DNA from: Gemmatimonadota bacterium
GTDB taxonomy: Bacteria; Gemmatimonadota; Gemmatimonadetes; Longimicrobiales; Gaopeijiaceae
Direction: 5' to 3'
Assembly (NCBI GenBank): GCA_030428885.1
Contig: JAUIEJ010000005.1
Span: 186,001 to 250,000 of the forward strand
Length of the DNA: 64,000 nucleotides
The notes beneath the pieces are model-generated. The model was not told the DNA's origin. It worked only from the letters and a program-made list of their open reading frames with translations, and ran no database searches. Both the position numbers and the translations under genes were made by a program. Of this stretch, positions 47,325 through 54,654 are shown in pieces (the first letter of the stretch is position 1; every line of letters starts with the position of its first letter).

Positions 47325-48629
47325 ATGCCCATGCGGTTCCAGTTCCTGTATCTCGACAAGGACGGGGTAGAGACCAAGGTCGAGACCCTCGACGACCTTC
47401 GTCGGTGCGTGGAGGATGGACGCATCGGTGAGGACACCCTTCTCTACGACGCCCGCTCCCGGGAGTGGGGTCCGGCTCGGGTCCACACCGCCTATCGTTC
47501 GGTGGTGGGCGACGACGAGGCCGAGGCTTCCGACGAGGCCATGGAGGCGGGAGGGCTCGCCCTCACCGACGAACGTCCCGACACGGTGGGGCGGTTTCTC
47601 GAGAAACGGGCCCAGGAGCGGCGCGAGGAGGACGAGCGCCGCGCCACCGCCCTGGACGAGCTCCACCTGGTCGACGAAGGCGCCGCCTGGCGCCACGACG
47701 AGGCCGACGAGGACTCGGAGTCGGCCGCCCCGCCGTTCTCCGGGGCCGAGGCCGAGGTCCCACAGGAGTCGGAACCCGGGCCGGCGGATGCGCACCGACC
47801 CGAACCCTCGCCGGTCACGGTGCGGGTCAACGCCACGGGAGGGCAGGCTCGCCGCCGGCGGCGCCTGGCCCTGGCCACCACGGCCATCGTCACCACGGTG
47901 GGACTCCTGGCGGCCCGGAGCGTGTTCCTGGACGGGCAGGCCGCCGAGTCCGACACCGCCCCCGCGGTGGACACCGGCCCTCCGCCGGCGGCGAATCCGG
48001 AACTCGAGGCCCAGATCCGGGACGCCGAGGGCTCGGCGTTCCAGGACATGATCGTGGCCATGGACTCGCTGCGGAGCGTCCACGACGTCACCGGCGGCCC
48101 CCGGGAGTGGCTCTCGGGCCGGTACCTGGCCAACGCCTCGGAATACCCGGACGTGGGGGCGTACTGGGACCGGTATCGGGCCTACGTGGCCGAGCTCAGG
48201 GCGCGGGACGAGGAGCTGTTCCGTCGGGGCTTCGTCCACCGGCTGGAGCGGTCGGGGCTCGAGGGCGCCGTGCTCTCCATGCGCCTGGCCCGGGCCACCG
48301 AGCAGTTCCGGTCCACGGGAGCGTCCCGGGACACGGTGTACTCGGCCATGGACGAGATGGCCCAGGCGGCCCTGGACCTCCACGAACTCCTTGTGGAGCG
48401 GGAGGCTGACATCGCCTACACGCCCGTGCGCCCCGGGGTGGTGACCCGGGATCCGGTGCTGGAGGCCGTGCCTACCGACGCCGCGCTGCGCACCCGGATC
48501 TGGGATACCCTGGACCGTCTCTTCGCCGGCATGGACGTGGTGCTGGGGGGGGTCCCGGGGTCCGGGAATCAGCTCAGCGACGCGGCGCTGGAGGGCATCC
48601 GGAGCACGGCGGGACGCCACGTTCCCTGA
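47325..48629 (+). CDS. GYF-like domain membrane protein of an unnamed paralogous family (copy A)
   Basis: The product is 434 aa from the ATG at 47325. The N-terminal GYF_2/DUF4339-like domain (about 1-62, RFQFLYLDKDGVETKVETLDDLRRCVEDGRIGEDTLLYDARSREWGPAR) is followed by an acidic, disordered linker and a membrane helix (about 181-200, LALATTAIVTTVGLLAARSVF). The extracytoplasmic C-terminal domain (about 220-434) has WLSGRYLANASEYPDVGAYWDRYRAYVAELRARDEELF and VTRDPVLEAVPTDAALRTRIWDTLDRLF. The same three-part plan and recognisable matches occur in the gene at 57061-58710. Function unknown; the cytoplasmic domain probably binds peptides or proteins. Confidence 0.75.
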   Translation: MPMRFQFLYLDKDGVETKVETLDDLRRCVEDGRIGEDTLLYDARSREWGPARVHTAYRSVVGDDEAEASDEAMEAGGLALTDERPDTVGRFLEKRAQERREEDERRATALDELHLVDEGAAWRHDEADEDSESAAPPFSGAEAEVPQESEPGPADAHRPEPSPVTVRVNATGGQARRRRRLALATTAIVTTVGLLAARSVFLDGQAAESDTAPAVDTGPPPAANPELEAQIRDAEGSAFQDMIVAMDSLRSVHDVTGGPREWLSGRYLANASEYPDVGAYWDRYRAYVAELRARDEELFRRGFVHRLERSGLEGAVLSMRLARATEQFRSTGASRDTVYSAMDEMAQAALDLHELLVEREADIAYTPVRPGVVTRDPVLEAVPTDAALRTRIWDTLDRLFAGMDVVLGGVPGSGNQLSDAALEGIRSTAGRHVP

Positions 48630-48633
48630 CGCC

Positions 48634-50886
48634 TCAGAAGCTCCACGCCACGCCGAGGACGGGAAGCACGCTCCGGCGGGCCAGGGGGCGCAACTCCGGG
48701 CTCCGCCAGGGTTCGAAGTAGTAGAAGAGGGCGTCGCGGCGATCCAGGGCGTTCAGCACCCGCACGTAGGGCCGCACGCGCCCCGTTCCCACGGGGGAGT
48801 CCCACTCCCCGAAGAGTTCGAGATCCACGCGCAGGAAGCCGTCGGCGTCGGCGGGGAGGCTCAGATCCCGAGCGCCCGACTCCCCCAGGTCGTCGGGTAC
48901 CTCCCCGGTGAGGGCGTCGCTCACGGCCACGGGCACTTCCGTGAGGGGCAGTCCGTCGGAAAAGGCCACCCGGGCTTCCAGCCCCACCGGCCCCCGGACC
49001 GGTCCCCGGAATCCGGCGCTCAGGACGTGGCGACCCAGGAAGCGGTCGGTGTCCCCGCCCCGGGCCCCGTCCTCCCACGTCCAGTTCAGGGAGTAGCCCA
49101 CCCACCCCACCCGCTCCGCTCCCCCGGCCCGTAGACGGAGGTCGACCCCGGACGAGGTGCGGCCGGCCCCCTCCCCCAGGATGTCGGCGAACCGCTTCAC
49201 GTAGCCCTGGAGGCCCAGGCGAACGGCCGGCGTCAGGTCCTGGTCCAGCCCCACCAGCACGTGGTCGCCGGTGGCGACCTCGAGGGCCGTGAAGGCCGGA
49301 TCCAGGGCCCCCACCGAATCGAGGGCGGTGACCAGCGCCCCCTCCACCGCGGTGTCCGAGGCCCGGGTGAACTGGTGGTACCGCCCCGCGGCCAGGGTGA
49401 GGATCGCCGTGGGGGACACGGTCCAGGTGAGGGCCCCCCGGAGGGCCGTGCGGGTGCCGCCGGGGGCGAAGCGGTCGACCCGTCCTCCGATCCGGAGTCC
49501 CACGGCCGACGAGAGGGGGCCGGCCCATTCCCCATGGCCTCCCACGGTGTGGCCCCGGGAGCGCACCTCGGTGCGCGCGTACCCGGCGTCGGTCCGGAGC
49601 GACGACCCGTAGGTGGCCCGGGTTCGGTCGGCGGACAGCCCGAACCGGAGTACGCCCCCGTCCAGCGTGACGCGGCCGTCCACGGTGGCCCGCAGCCGTC
49701 CCGTGCGCCCCTGGGCCAGAACCGGGTTGGTGATCCCGGTGACGGTGGAGTCGGTGTGAAGGGGAAGGGCCGCGTCGTAGCGGGATGCGGCGGCGGTCCA
49801 GGCGACGTCCACCGGGCCCACGGCGTGGGCGGCCCGGACCGAGACGGCCCGATTGCTCCAGTCCGCCTGCTCCGGCACGAAGGGGGCGTCGGGCAGGCCC
49901 AGGGCCACCGACTCCCGATTGGCGAAGCCCGTGAAGCCCCACTCCACGCCGCCCGGGCGCCAGGCCGCCCGGATCAGTCCGTCGGCGTATCCGTAGGGGC
50001 TCGACACGCCGTCGAAGAGGCGGGGCCCGACGCCGTGGAGGGTCCGGCCCGAGGCCAGGACTCCCCCTTCCTCCCCGCCCCATTCGCCCGAGGCCCGGGC
50101 CGACAGCAGGTCCACCGCGCCTCGGAGCGCCGGGCCACGAGTCGCGGGATCCCGGGTGTCGAGGTCGAGGATGTAGTCGATCCCCCCGTCGTATCGTGCC
50201 GGCGCCGCTCCGACGTAGTGGGCGGCCCGCCCCAGGACGTCGGTGTCGAAGCTCTCCAGCATGCCCGCCAGGTGGAAGGGGGTGTAGACGGGAGCGCCGT
50301 CCAGGAGCAGGAGCTTGAGGTCGGCGGTGGACCCCCGCATGAGGAGCACCTGAGCCCCGTCCGACGGAGGCTCGCCGCCGGCGTCCCGGGCGGCCCCGGC
50401 GGCGCTGGCCACCTCGGCGAGGCCGGCATCCAGCGTGAGGGTGGTCATCTCCAACGCCGGATCCACGGGACGCACCGGAGGGAGTTCCCGGGGGGCCGGG
50501 GGGGCCACGGTGAAGGGGTCGGCCCGTACCACGAAGCCCGGGAGGGCGAGGGCCTGCTCCTCCAGGCGGACGTCCACCCGGACCTGGGCTCCCGCCGGCA
50601 CCGAGACCTCCACTCCGGCGGGTCGATGCCCCAGGTACTCCACCCGGAGCTCCACCGAGCCGGCGGGGACGTCCAGCCCGTACACGCCCAGGCTGTCGGC
50701 CAGGGCGTGGCGCACGTCGGCGCCGCTCCGGACCCGGATCCAGGCGTGGGCCAGGGCCGATCCGTCGCTCCGGGTGACCCGCCCGGCGATCCGACCTTCA
50801 GCCTCGGGAGGCGGCGTCTGCCCCGCCGCCGGCGCCGACACCAGGGCCAGGACGGCCAGGGCCAGGACCGCGGCCCGGCGTCTCAT
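48634..50886 (-). CDS. TonB-dependent receptor with carboxypeptidase-regulatory-like N-terminal domain
   Basis: The product is 750 aa from the ATG at 50886. A signal peptide is followed by a carboxypeptidase-regulatory-like Ig-type domain (about 33-115, GRIAGRVTRSDGSALAHAWIRV, LRVEYLGHRPAGVEV). A plug region follows (DGAQVLLMRGSTADLKLLLLDGAPVYTPFHLAGMLESFDTDVL), then a large beta-barrel ending in Phe (VLPVLGVAWSF). It imports a ligand across the outer membrane with TonB energy; the ligand is unknown. It is the last gene of a sigma/anti-sigma/receptor operon with 4-bp overlaps, reminiscent of FecI/FecR/FecA organisation. Confidence 0.88.
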   Translation of the reverse strand: MRRRAAVLALAVLALVSAPAAGQTPPPEAEGRIAGRVTRSDGSALAHAWIRVRSGADVRHALADSLGVYGLDVPAGSVELRVEYLGHRPAGVEVSVPAGAQVRVDVRLEEQALALPGFVVRADPFTVAPPAPRELPPVRPVDPALEMTTLTLDAGLAEVASAAGAARDAGGEPPSDGAQVLLMRGSTADLKLLLLDGAPVYTPFHLAGMLESFDTDVLGRAAHYVGAAPARYDGGIDYILDLDTRDPATRGPALRGAVDLLSARASGEWGGEEGGVLASGRTLHGVGPRLFDGVSSPYGYADGLIRAAWRPGGVEWGFTGFANRESVALGLPDAPFVPEQADWSNRAVSVRAAHAVGPVDVAWTAAASRYDAALPLHTDSTVTGITNPVLAQGRTGRLRATVDGRVTLDGGVLRFGLSADRTRATYGSSLRTDAGYARTEVRSRGHTVGGHGEWAGPLSSAVGLRIGGRVDRFAPGGTRTALRGALTWTVSPTAILTLAAGRYHQFTRASDTAVEGALVTALDSVGALDPAFTALEVATGDHVLVGLDQDLTPAVRLGLQGYVKRFADILGEGAGRTSSGVDLRLRAGGAERVGWVGYSLNWTWEDGARGGDTDRFLGRHVLSAGFRGPVRGPVGLEARVAFSDGLPLTEVPVAVSDALTGEVPDDLGESGARDLSLPADADGFLRVDLELFGEWDSPVGTGRVRPYVRVLNALDRRDALFYYFEPWRSPELRPLARRSVLPVLGVAWSF

Positions 50887-51635
50887 CGCACCTCGAACCG
50901 CAGCCGGATCTCGCCCTCGCCCTCCACGGCGTGGTCGGGGGCCGACGTGAGCCGACCACCGTCGTAGGTGACCGACGGGGCGCCGTTGACCTCGATGCGG
51001 GCCGAGGCGCCGGAGGCCGGGAGCTCCACCCGGACCGGGCCGCCGTCCAACTCGGCCCGGAGCCACCCCTCGCCGGCGGAGAAGGTCGACGACGCCGGGC
51101 CGAAGACTCCGGCGCGGCGCCCCGTGAGGACGATCTCCACCTCCGTCCCCACGGGCGCGTCGATGGCGACCCGCACGAAGCCTCCGTCGTCGGCCGCGCG
51201 CACCCCGGCCCGGGCCGAGGGGGGATCCGCGACCAGGGCCGGAACCGCCTCGGGAGCCGCGGGAGCCGGGCCGGAGTCCCACAGGCTCCGGAGGGGGGAG
51301 CCGGGCAACACGGCGGCGGCTGCGCCCCCCCCGAGGAGCAGGACCAGCCCCGCCGCCCGGGCGAGCGGACGGCCGAAGGGCGCGGAGCGCGCCGGGTGGG
51401 CCACGGCCGGTGCCGCCAGTCCAGCCGACACCCGGGCCCAGGCCGCCGCACCGGGAACCGGGGCGTCCAGCATGGCCAGCGCGGTCTGCACGACGCTCTC
51501 GGCCCGGCGCAGTTCCCGCACCCGGGCCCGACAGTCGCCGCAGCTCTCCACGTGGTCCTTCACGTCTCGACCGTCGTCGGGAGTGAGTTCGCGGTCCATC
51601 CAGGCCCGCAGCACACCGTCGTCGAGATGGATCAT
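50883..51635 (-). CDS. Zinc-finger anti-sigma factor
   Basis: The product is 250 aa from the ATG at 51635. An N-terminal zf-HC2/ASD-type module is present (MIHLDDGVLRAWMDRELTPDDGRDVKDHVESCGDCRARVREL: H-x(3)-C-x(2)-C), then a membrane helix (about 105-125, AAGLVLLLGGGAAAAVLPG). A Pro/Ala-rich stretch leads into an extracytoplasmic beta domain (about 145-250, VRVAIDAPVGTEVEIVLTGRRAGVFGP) that resembles a FecR-like or carbohydrate-binding fold. It should bind the ECF sigma encoded just upstream (4-bp overlap). Confidence 0.85.
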   Translation of the reverse strand: MIHLDDGVLRAWMDRELTPDDGRDVKDHVESCGDCRARVRELRRAESVVQTALAMLDAPVPGAAAWARVSAGLAAPAVAHPARSAPFGRPLARAAGLVLLLGGGAAAAVLPGSPLRSLWDSGPAPAAPEAVPALVADPPSARAGVRAADDGGFVRVAIDAPVGTEVEIVLTGRRAGVFGPASSTFSAGEGWLRAELDGGPVRVELPASGASARIEVNGAPSVTYDGGRLTSAPDHAVEGEGEIRLRFEVR

Positions 51636-52144
51636 GAGTCGAATTCTCCTGGGTCGATGTCCCCGGCCTCCGCTCGGAAGGCGTCGGCGAATCTCCGTTG
51701 GGCTCGGGCGAGCAGCGTTCCGATGGACGAGGCCTTCACGCCGATCTCGTCGGCGATTTCGCCGTAGCTGAACCCCTCCTCCCGCATGAGGAGCAGGGTG
51801 CGGTCCCGTTCCGGCAGGCCGGCCAGGACCGTGCGGACCCGGGCCACGGTTTCGTCCCGCTCCAGGCTCTGCTGGGCATCGGGCGCCGGCTGCGGCGCCA
51901 CGGGATGCACCTCCAGCAGCCGGCGCCGGTTCTCCGACACCCGGTACCGGTCCCGCACCAGGTTCGAGGCCACCCGGAAGAGCCACGCCTTCAACGCCGG
52001 CACCGGACCCTGCACGTCGTCCCGCACGAGGCGCACGAACGCCTCCTGGGCCACGTCCTGGGCCACGTCCGGTTCCCCCGTCATCCGCAGGCAGTAGCGG
52101 TAGAGCGGGGGGAACTGGTCGTCGAAGAGGGCCTTGATCTCCAT
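51632..52144 (-). CDS. ECF sigma factor (FecI/RpoE type)
   Basis: The product is 170 aa from the ATG at 52144 (MEIKALFDDQFPPLYRYCLRMTGEPDVAQDVAQEAFVRLVRDD). Sigma2 has the acidic core-binding segment EPDVAQDVAQEAFVRL, and sigma4 has the HTH GFSYGEIADEIGVKASSIGTLLARAQRRF. The stop overlaps the anti-sigma start by 4 bp. It likely controls the anti-sigma and TonB-receptor genes downstream, and perhaps the divergent M28 gene, across a 244-bp shared upstream region. Confidence 0.9.
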   Translation of the reverse strand: MEIKALFDDQFPPLYRYCLRMTGEPDVAQDVAQEAFVRLVRDDVQGPVPALKAWLFRVASNLVRDRYRVSENRRRLLEVHPVAPQPAPDAQQSLERDETVARVRTVLAGLPERDRTLLLMREEGFSYGEIADEIGVKASSIGTLLARAQRRFADAFRAEAGDIDPGEFDS

Positions 52145-52388
52145 GCGTCCTGGGTCGGGGTTCGGCTCCCCTCCCGGGAACCGCCGTCCGGAAGAGAACG
52201 ATCCACCCGGGGAGGGTGTGACGGCGCCGGCCCGAGGGCCAGGGACCCTCGCTCCTGCGGGGACTCCCGGGTCGCATGGTACCCGTGGCGCGGCGCGGGG
52301 ATCGCAGGGCGCCGAAAGGGGGGCTTCGGGGTTGCCGTCCGTGGCGTTCCGACGCCACATTGCGGGCTGCCTCCAACCCCGACTCTCC

Positions 52389-53714
52389 ATGCGCCGAAGC
52401 GGCACGGTCCTCCTCGCGATCCTCGCGTCGTCCCTGGTCTCGGCCGGGGCCCTCTCGGCCCAGGGTGGGCCCTCGGTGGATCCCCGGGTGAAGGCCCTCG
52501 TCGATGCGGTGTCGCCCGACTCCATGGAGGTCTGGCTCGCGGCGCTCACGGCCCTGGAAACACGCCATACCCTTTCGGCCGATCTGGCCCCCGAGCGGGG
52601 CGTCGTTCCCGCCCGGGAGTACATTCTGGACCGCTTCCGCGCTTTCGGTCTCGAGGCGGAGCTGGATTGCTACCGGATTCCGGCCCAGGGGCGCATCACG
52701 GTGGAGGCCGAGGTGTGCAACGTGGTGGCGGTGCTGCCGGGGCGGACCGACCGGCGGATCTACGTGAGCGGCCACTTCGACACGGTGGCCCGCCGGGACG
52801 ACGGGGGCGGCTTCGACTGGTCCCGGTGGGACAATCCGGCCCCGGGCGCCAACGACGACGGCAGCGGGACCGTGCTGACCATGGAGGTGGCCCGGGTCCT
52901 GGCCGCCTCCGACCTGGCGTTCGACGCCACCCTGGTCTTCGTGGCCTTCGCGGGCGAGGAGGAGGGGCTCGTGGGCGCCACCCTCCACGCCCAGCGTGCG
53001 GTGGAGGACTCCCTCCGCATCGACGCCGTCTTCAACAACGACATCATCGGCAACGTCGAGGGCGGCAACGGCCTCGTGGACGGCCGCACCCTCCGGGTGT
53101 TCTCCGAGGGACCCGCCGACTCCCCCTCCCGCCAGTTGGCCCGGTTCATTCGCCGGTGGGCGGCCCCCTACGTGCCCGGCCACGAGGTGCGCCTCATCGC
53201 CCGGGAGGATCGATTCGGGCGGGGGGGAGATCACACGGCGTTCAACCGGCTCGGCTTCGCCGGCGTCCGGTTCAGCGAGAGCCGGGAGAACTACAGTCGG
53301 CAGCACACACCGGCCGATACTCTCGCGGGCGTGGACTTCCGCTACCTCGCCCGCAACACCCGCGTGAATACGGCCACGGTGGCGACCCTGGCCCTGGCGC
53401 CGTCGGCGCCCGACATCTCTTCGCCCCGGGGCCCGCGCCTCGACCGGGGGGAGTCGGGCTACGACGCGGTGCTGTCCTGGGACCCCGTGCCCGGTGCGGT
53501 GGGCTACCGGGTGGTGTGGCGGGAGGCCTGGGGCGTCGACTGGACCCACGAGGTCCGGGTCGGAGCCGTGGACAGGCTGGTACTGCCGGACCTGTCCATC
53601 GACGATTACATCTTCGGGGTGTCTGCCGTGGGCCCCGGGGGTCACGAGAGCCTCGTATCGCCCTACGTCCGCCCACCCCGTCCCTTCCAACCGATCCGAG
53701 AACTCGGTCGCTGA
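52389..53714 (+). CDS. Secreted M28 zinc aminopeptidase with C-terminal fibronectin-like domain
   Basis: The product is 441 aa from the ATG at 52389 with a signal peptide (TVLLAILASSLVSAGALSAQ). The M28 core (about 35-330) has the zinc ligands and catalytic residues: HFDT, PGANDDGSG (bridging Asp), FAGEEEG (Glu-Glu), FNNDIIG (Asp) and the final His in RFGRGGDHTAFN. The C-terminal 90 residues (YDAVLSWDPVPGAVGYRVVWREA, FGVSAVGPGGHES) are fibronectin type III-like. It removes N-terminal residues from peptides in the periplasm or outside. It is divergent from the ECF sigma gene and precedes the pilin operon by 5 bp. Confidence 0.9.
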   Translation: MRRSGTVLLAILASSLVSAGALSAQGGPSVDPRVKALVDAVSPDSMEVWLAALTALETRHTLSADLAPERGVVPAREYILDRFRAFGLEAELDCYRIPAQGRITVEAEVCNVVAVLPGRTDRRIYVSGHFDTVARRDDGGGFDWSRWDNPAPGANDDGSGTVLTMEVARVLAASDLAFDATLVFVAFAGEEEGLVGATLHAQRAVEDSLRIDAVFNNDIIGNVEGGNGLVDGRTLRVFSEGPADSPSRQLARFIRRWAAPYVPGHEVRLIAREDRFGRGGDHTAFNRLGFAGVRFSESRENYSRQHTPADTLAGVDFRYLARNTRVNTATVATLALAPSAPDISSPRGPRLDRGESGYDAVLSWDPVPGAVGYRVVWREAWGVDWTHEVRVGAVDRLVLPDLSIDDYIFGVSAVGPGGHESLVSPYVRPPRPFQPIRELGR

Positions 53715-53719
53715 CCTTC

Positions 53720-54214
53720 GTGCCGTCGCCCCCCCGCCCCCCCGACTCCCGACGTCCCGACGACATCCAGGACCTGGTGTCCGAGGCCCAGCGCCACGCC
53801 CAGGCCCGGGACTCGGCCTATGCCCAGCCCTCGGATCGGGCCGAGCGCCCGTGGACCCGTTGGGCCCTGGCCCTGGCTCTGCCGGTCCTGGCCCTGGTGG
53901 TGCTGTGGAACGTCCGGGTGATGGGGGCTCAGACCGTCCCGCCGCCGGACGTGGAGGCGGTGGATCTGGCCCGGACCCTCCGGGTGGCCGTGGACGAGAT
54001 CGAGACCTTCCGGGAGGAGAACGGACGCCTCCCCGACGTCGACGAGGCCGAGGACTTCCTACCGGTGGGAACCCGTCTGGTCCGGTTGGAGGACGGGTAC
54101 GAACTCGTGCTTCCGGCCCCGGTGGTGGAGGAACTCCGCTACCGCAGCGAGGAGAACCCCGACCGCTGGCTGTCCACCATCCGGGCGGCGTTGGAGCCCG
54201 GGGGGGCCGCATGA
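53720..54214 (+). CDS. Bitopic membrane protein with pseudopilin-like periplasmic part
   Basis: The product is 164 aa from the GTG at 53720. A 49-residue charged cytoplasmic stretch (DIQDLVSEAQRHAQARDSAYAQPSDRAERP) is followed by one membrane helix (about 50-70, WALALALPVLALVVLWNVRV). The 90-residue periplasmic part (VDEIETFREENGRLPDVDEAEDF, LVRLEDGYELVLPAPVVEELRY) resembles the globular end of type II secretion pseudopilins in the IE-FREENGRLP motif. It lacks the GFTLxE cleavage site. It is the first of three genes with 4-bp overlaps encoding pilin and ATPase, so an assembly role is inferred. Confidence 0.7.
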   Translation: MPSPPRPPDSRRPDDIQDLVSEAQRHAQARDSAYAQPSDRAERPWTRWALALALPVLALVVLWNVRVMGAQTVPPPDVEAVDLARTLRVAVDEIETFREENGRLPDVDEAEDFLPVGTRLVRLEDGYELVLPAPVVEELRYRSEENPDRWLSTIRAALEPGGAA

Positions 54215-54654
54215 CGCCGCGCCGCTCTGGCCGGGGTTTCACCCTGGTGGAGGCGCTCCTGGTCATGGTGATCATCGCCATCCTCGCCGGGATCGCCCTT
54301 CCGCTGCTTCGGGGGGCGGTGGCCCGGGCCGATGCCGCGCGGGTCCGGACCGACGTCCGGCAGATCGAGGTTGCGGCTCTCCAGTACCGGGAGGACCAGG
54401 GCCGATTTCCGCCCCGGTCGGCGTGGGGCGCCTCGGTGCCGGGCCTGGATCCGTACCTCAACGAGGGAACCCCCTTCACGTACAAGGACGTGGAGTATCG
54501 GATGGTGCGGACCGGCAACCCCCGTCGAGGGGAGACCTTCCGGGTCATGGTGCGGTACCCGCGGGACTCCCCCATCGGTGAAGCCCTCCAGGCCTTCCGG
54601 GACGACAACGTGATCTGGACCCGCCGTCGCACGACCTTCCTCCTCTATCCGTGA
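54211..54654 (+). CDS. Type IV pilin/pseudopilin (GFTLVE)
   Basis: The product is 147 aa from the ATG at 54211, overlapping the previous stop. A short leader with the prepilin-peptidase motif RRSGRGFTLVEALL (cleavage after Gly) is followed by a hydrophobic helix (LLVMVIIAILAGIALPLLRGAVARADAARVRTDVRQIEVAALQYREDQGRFPPRS). The C-terminal globular part is short, GspG/minor-pilin-like. It is the structural component of a type II secretion or type IV pilus system. The next gene, which overlaps by 4 bp, is the assembly ATPase. No prepilin peptidase or PilC/GspF-type gene lies in the window. Confidence 0.88.
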   Translation: MTPRRSGRGFTLVEALLVMVIIAILAGIALPLLRGAVARADAARVRTDVRQIEVAALQYREDQGRFPPRSAWGASVPGLDPYLNEGTPFTYKDVEYRMVRTGNPRRGETFRVMVRYPRDSPIGEALQAFRDDNVIWTRRRTTFLLYP

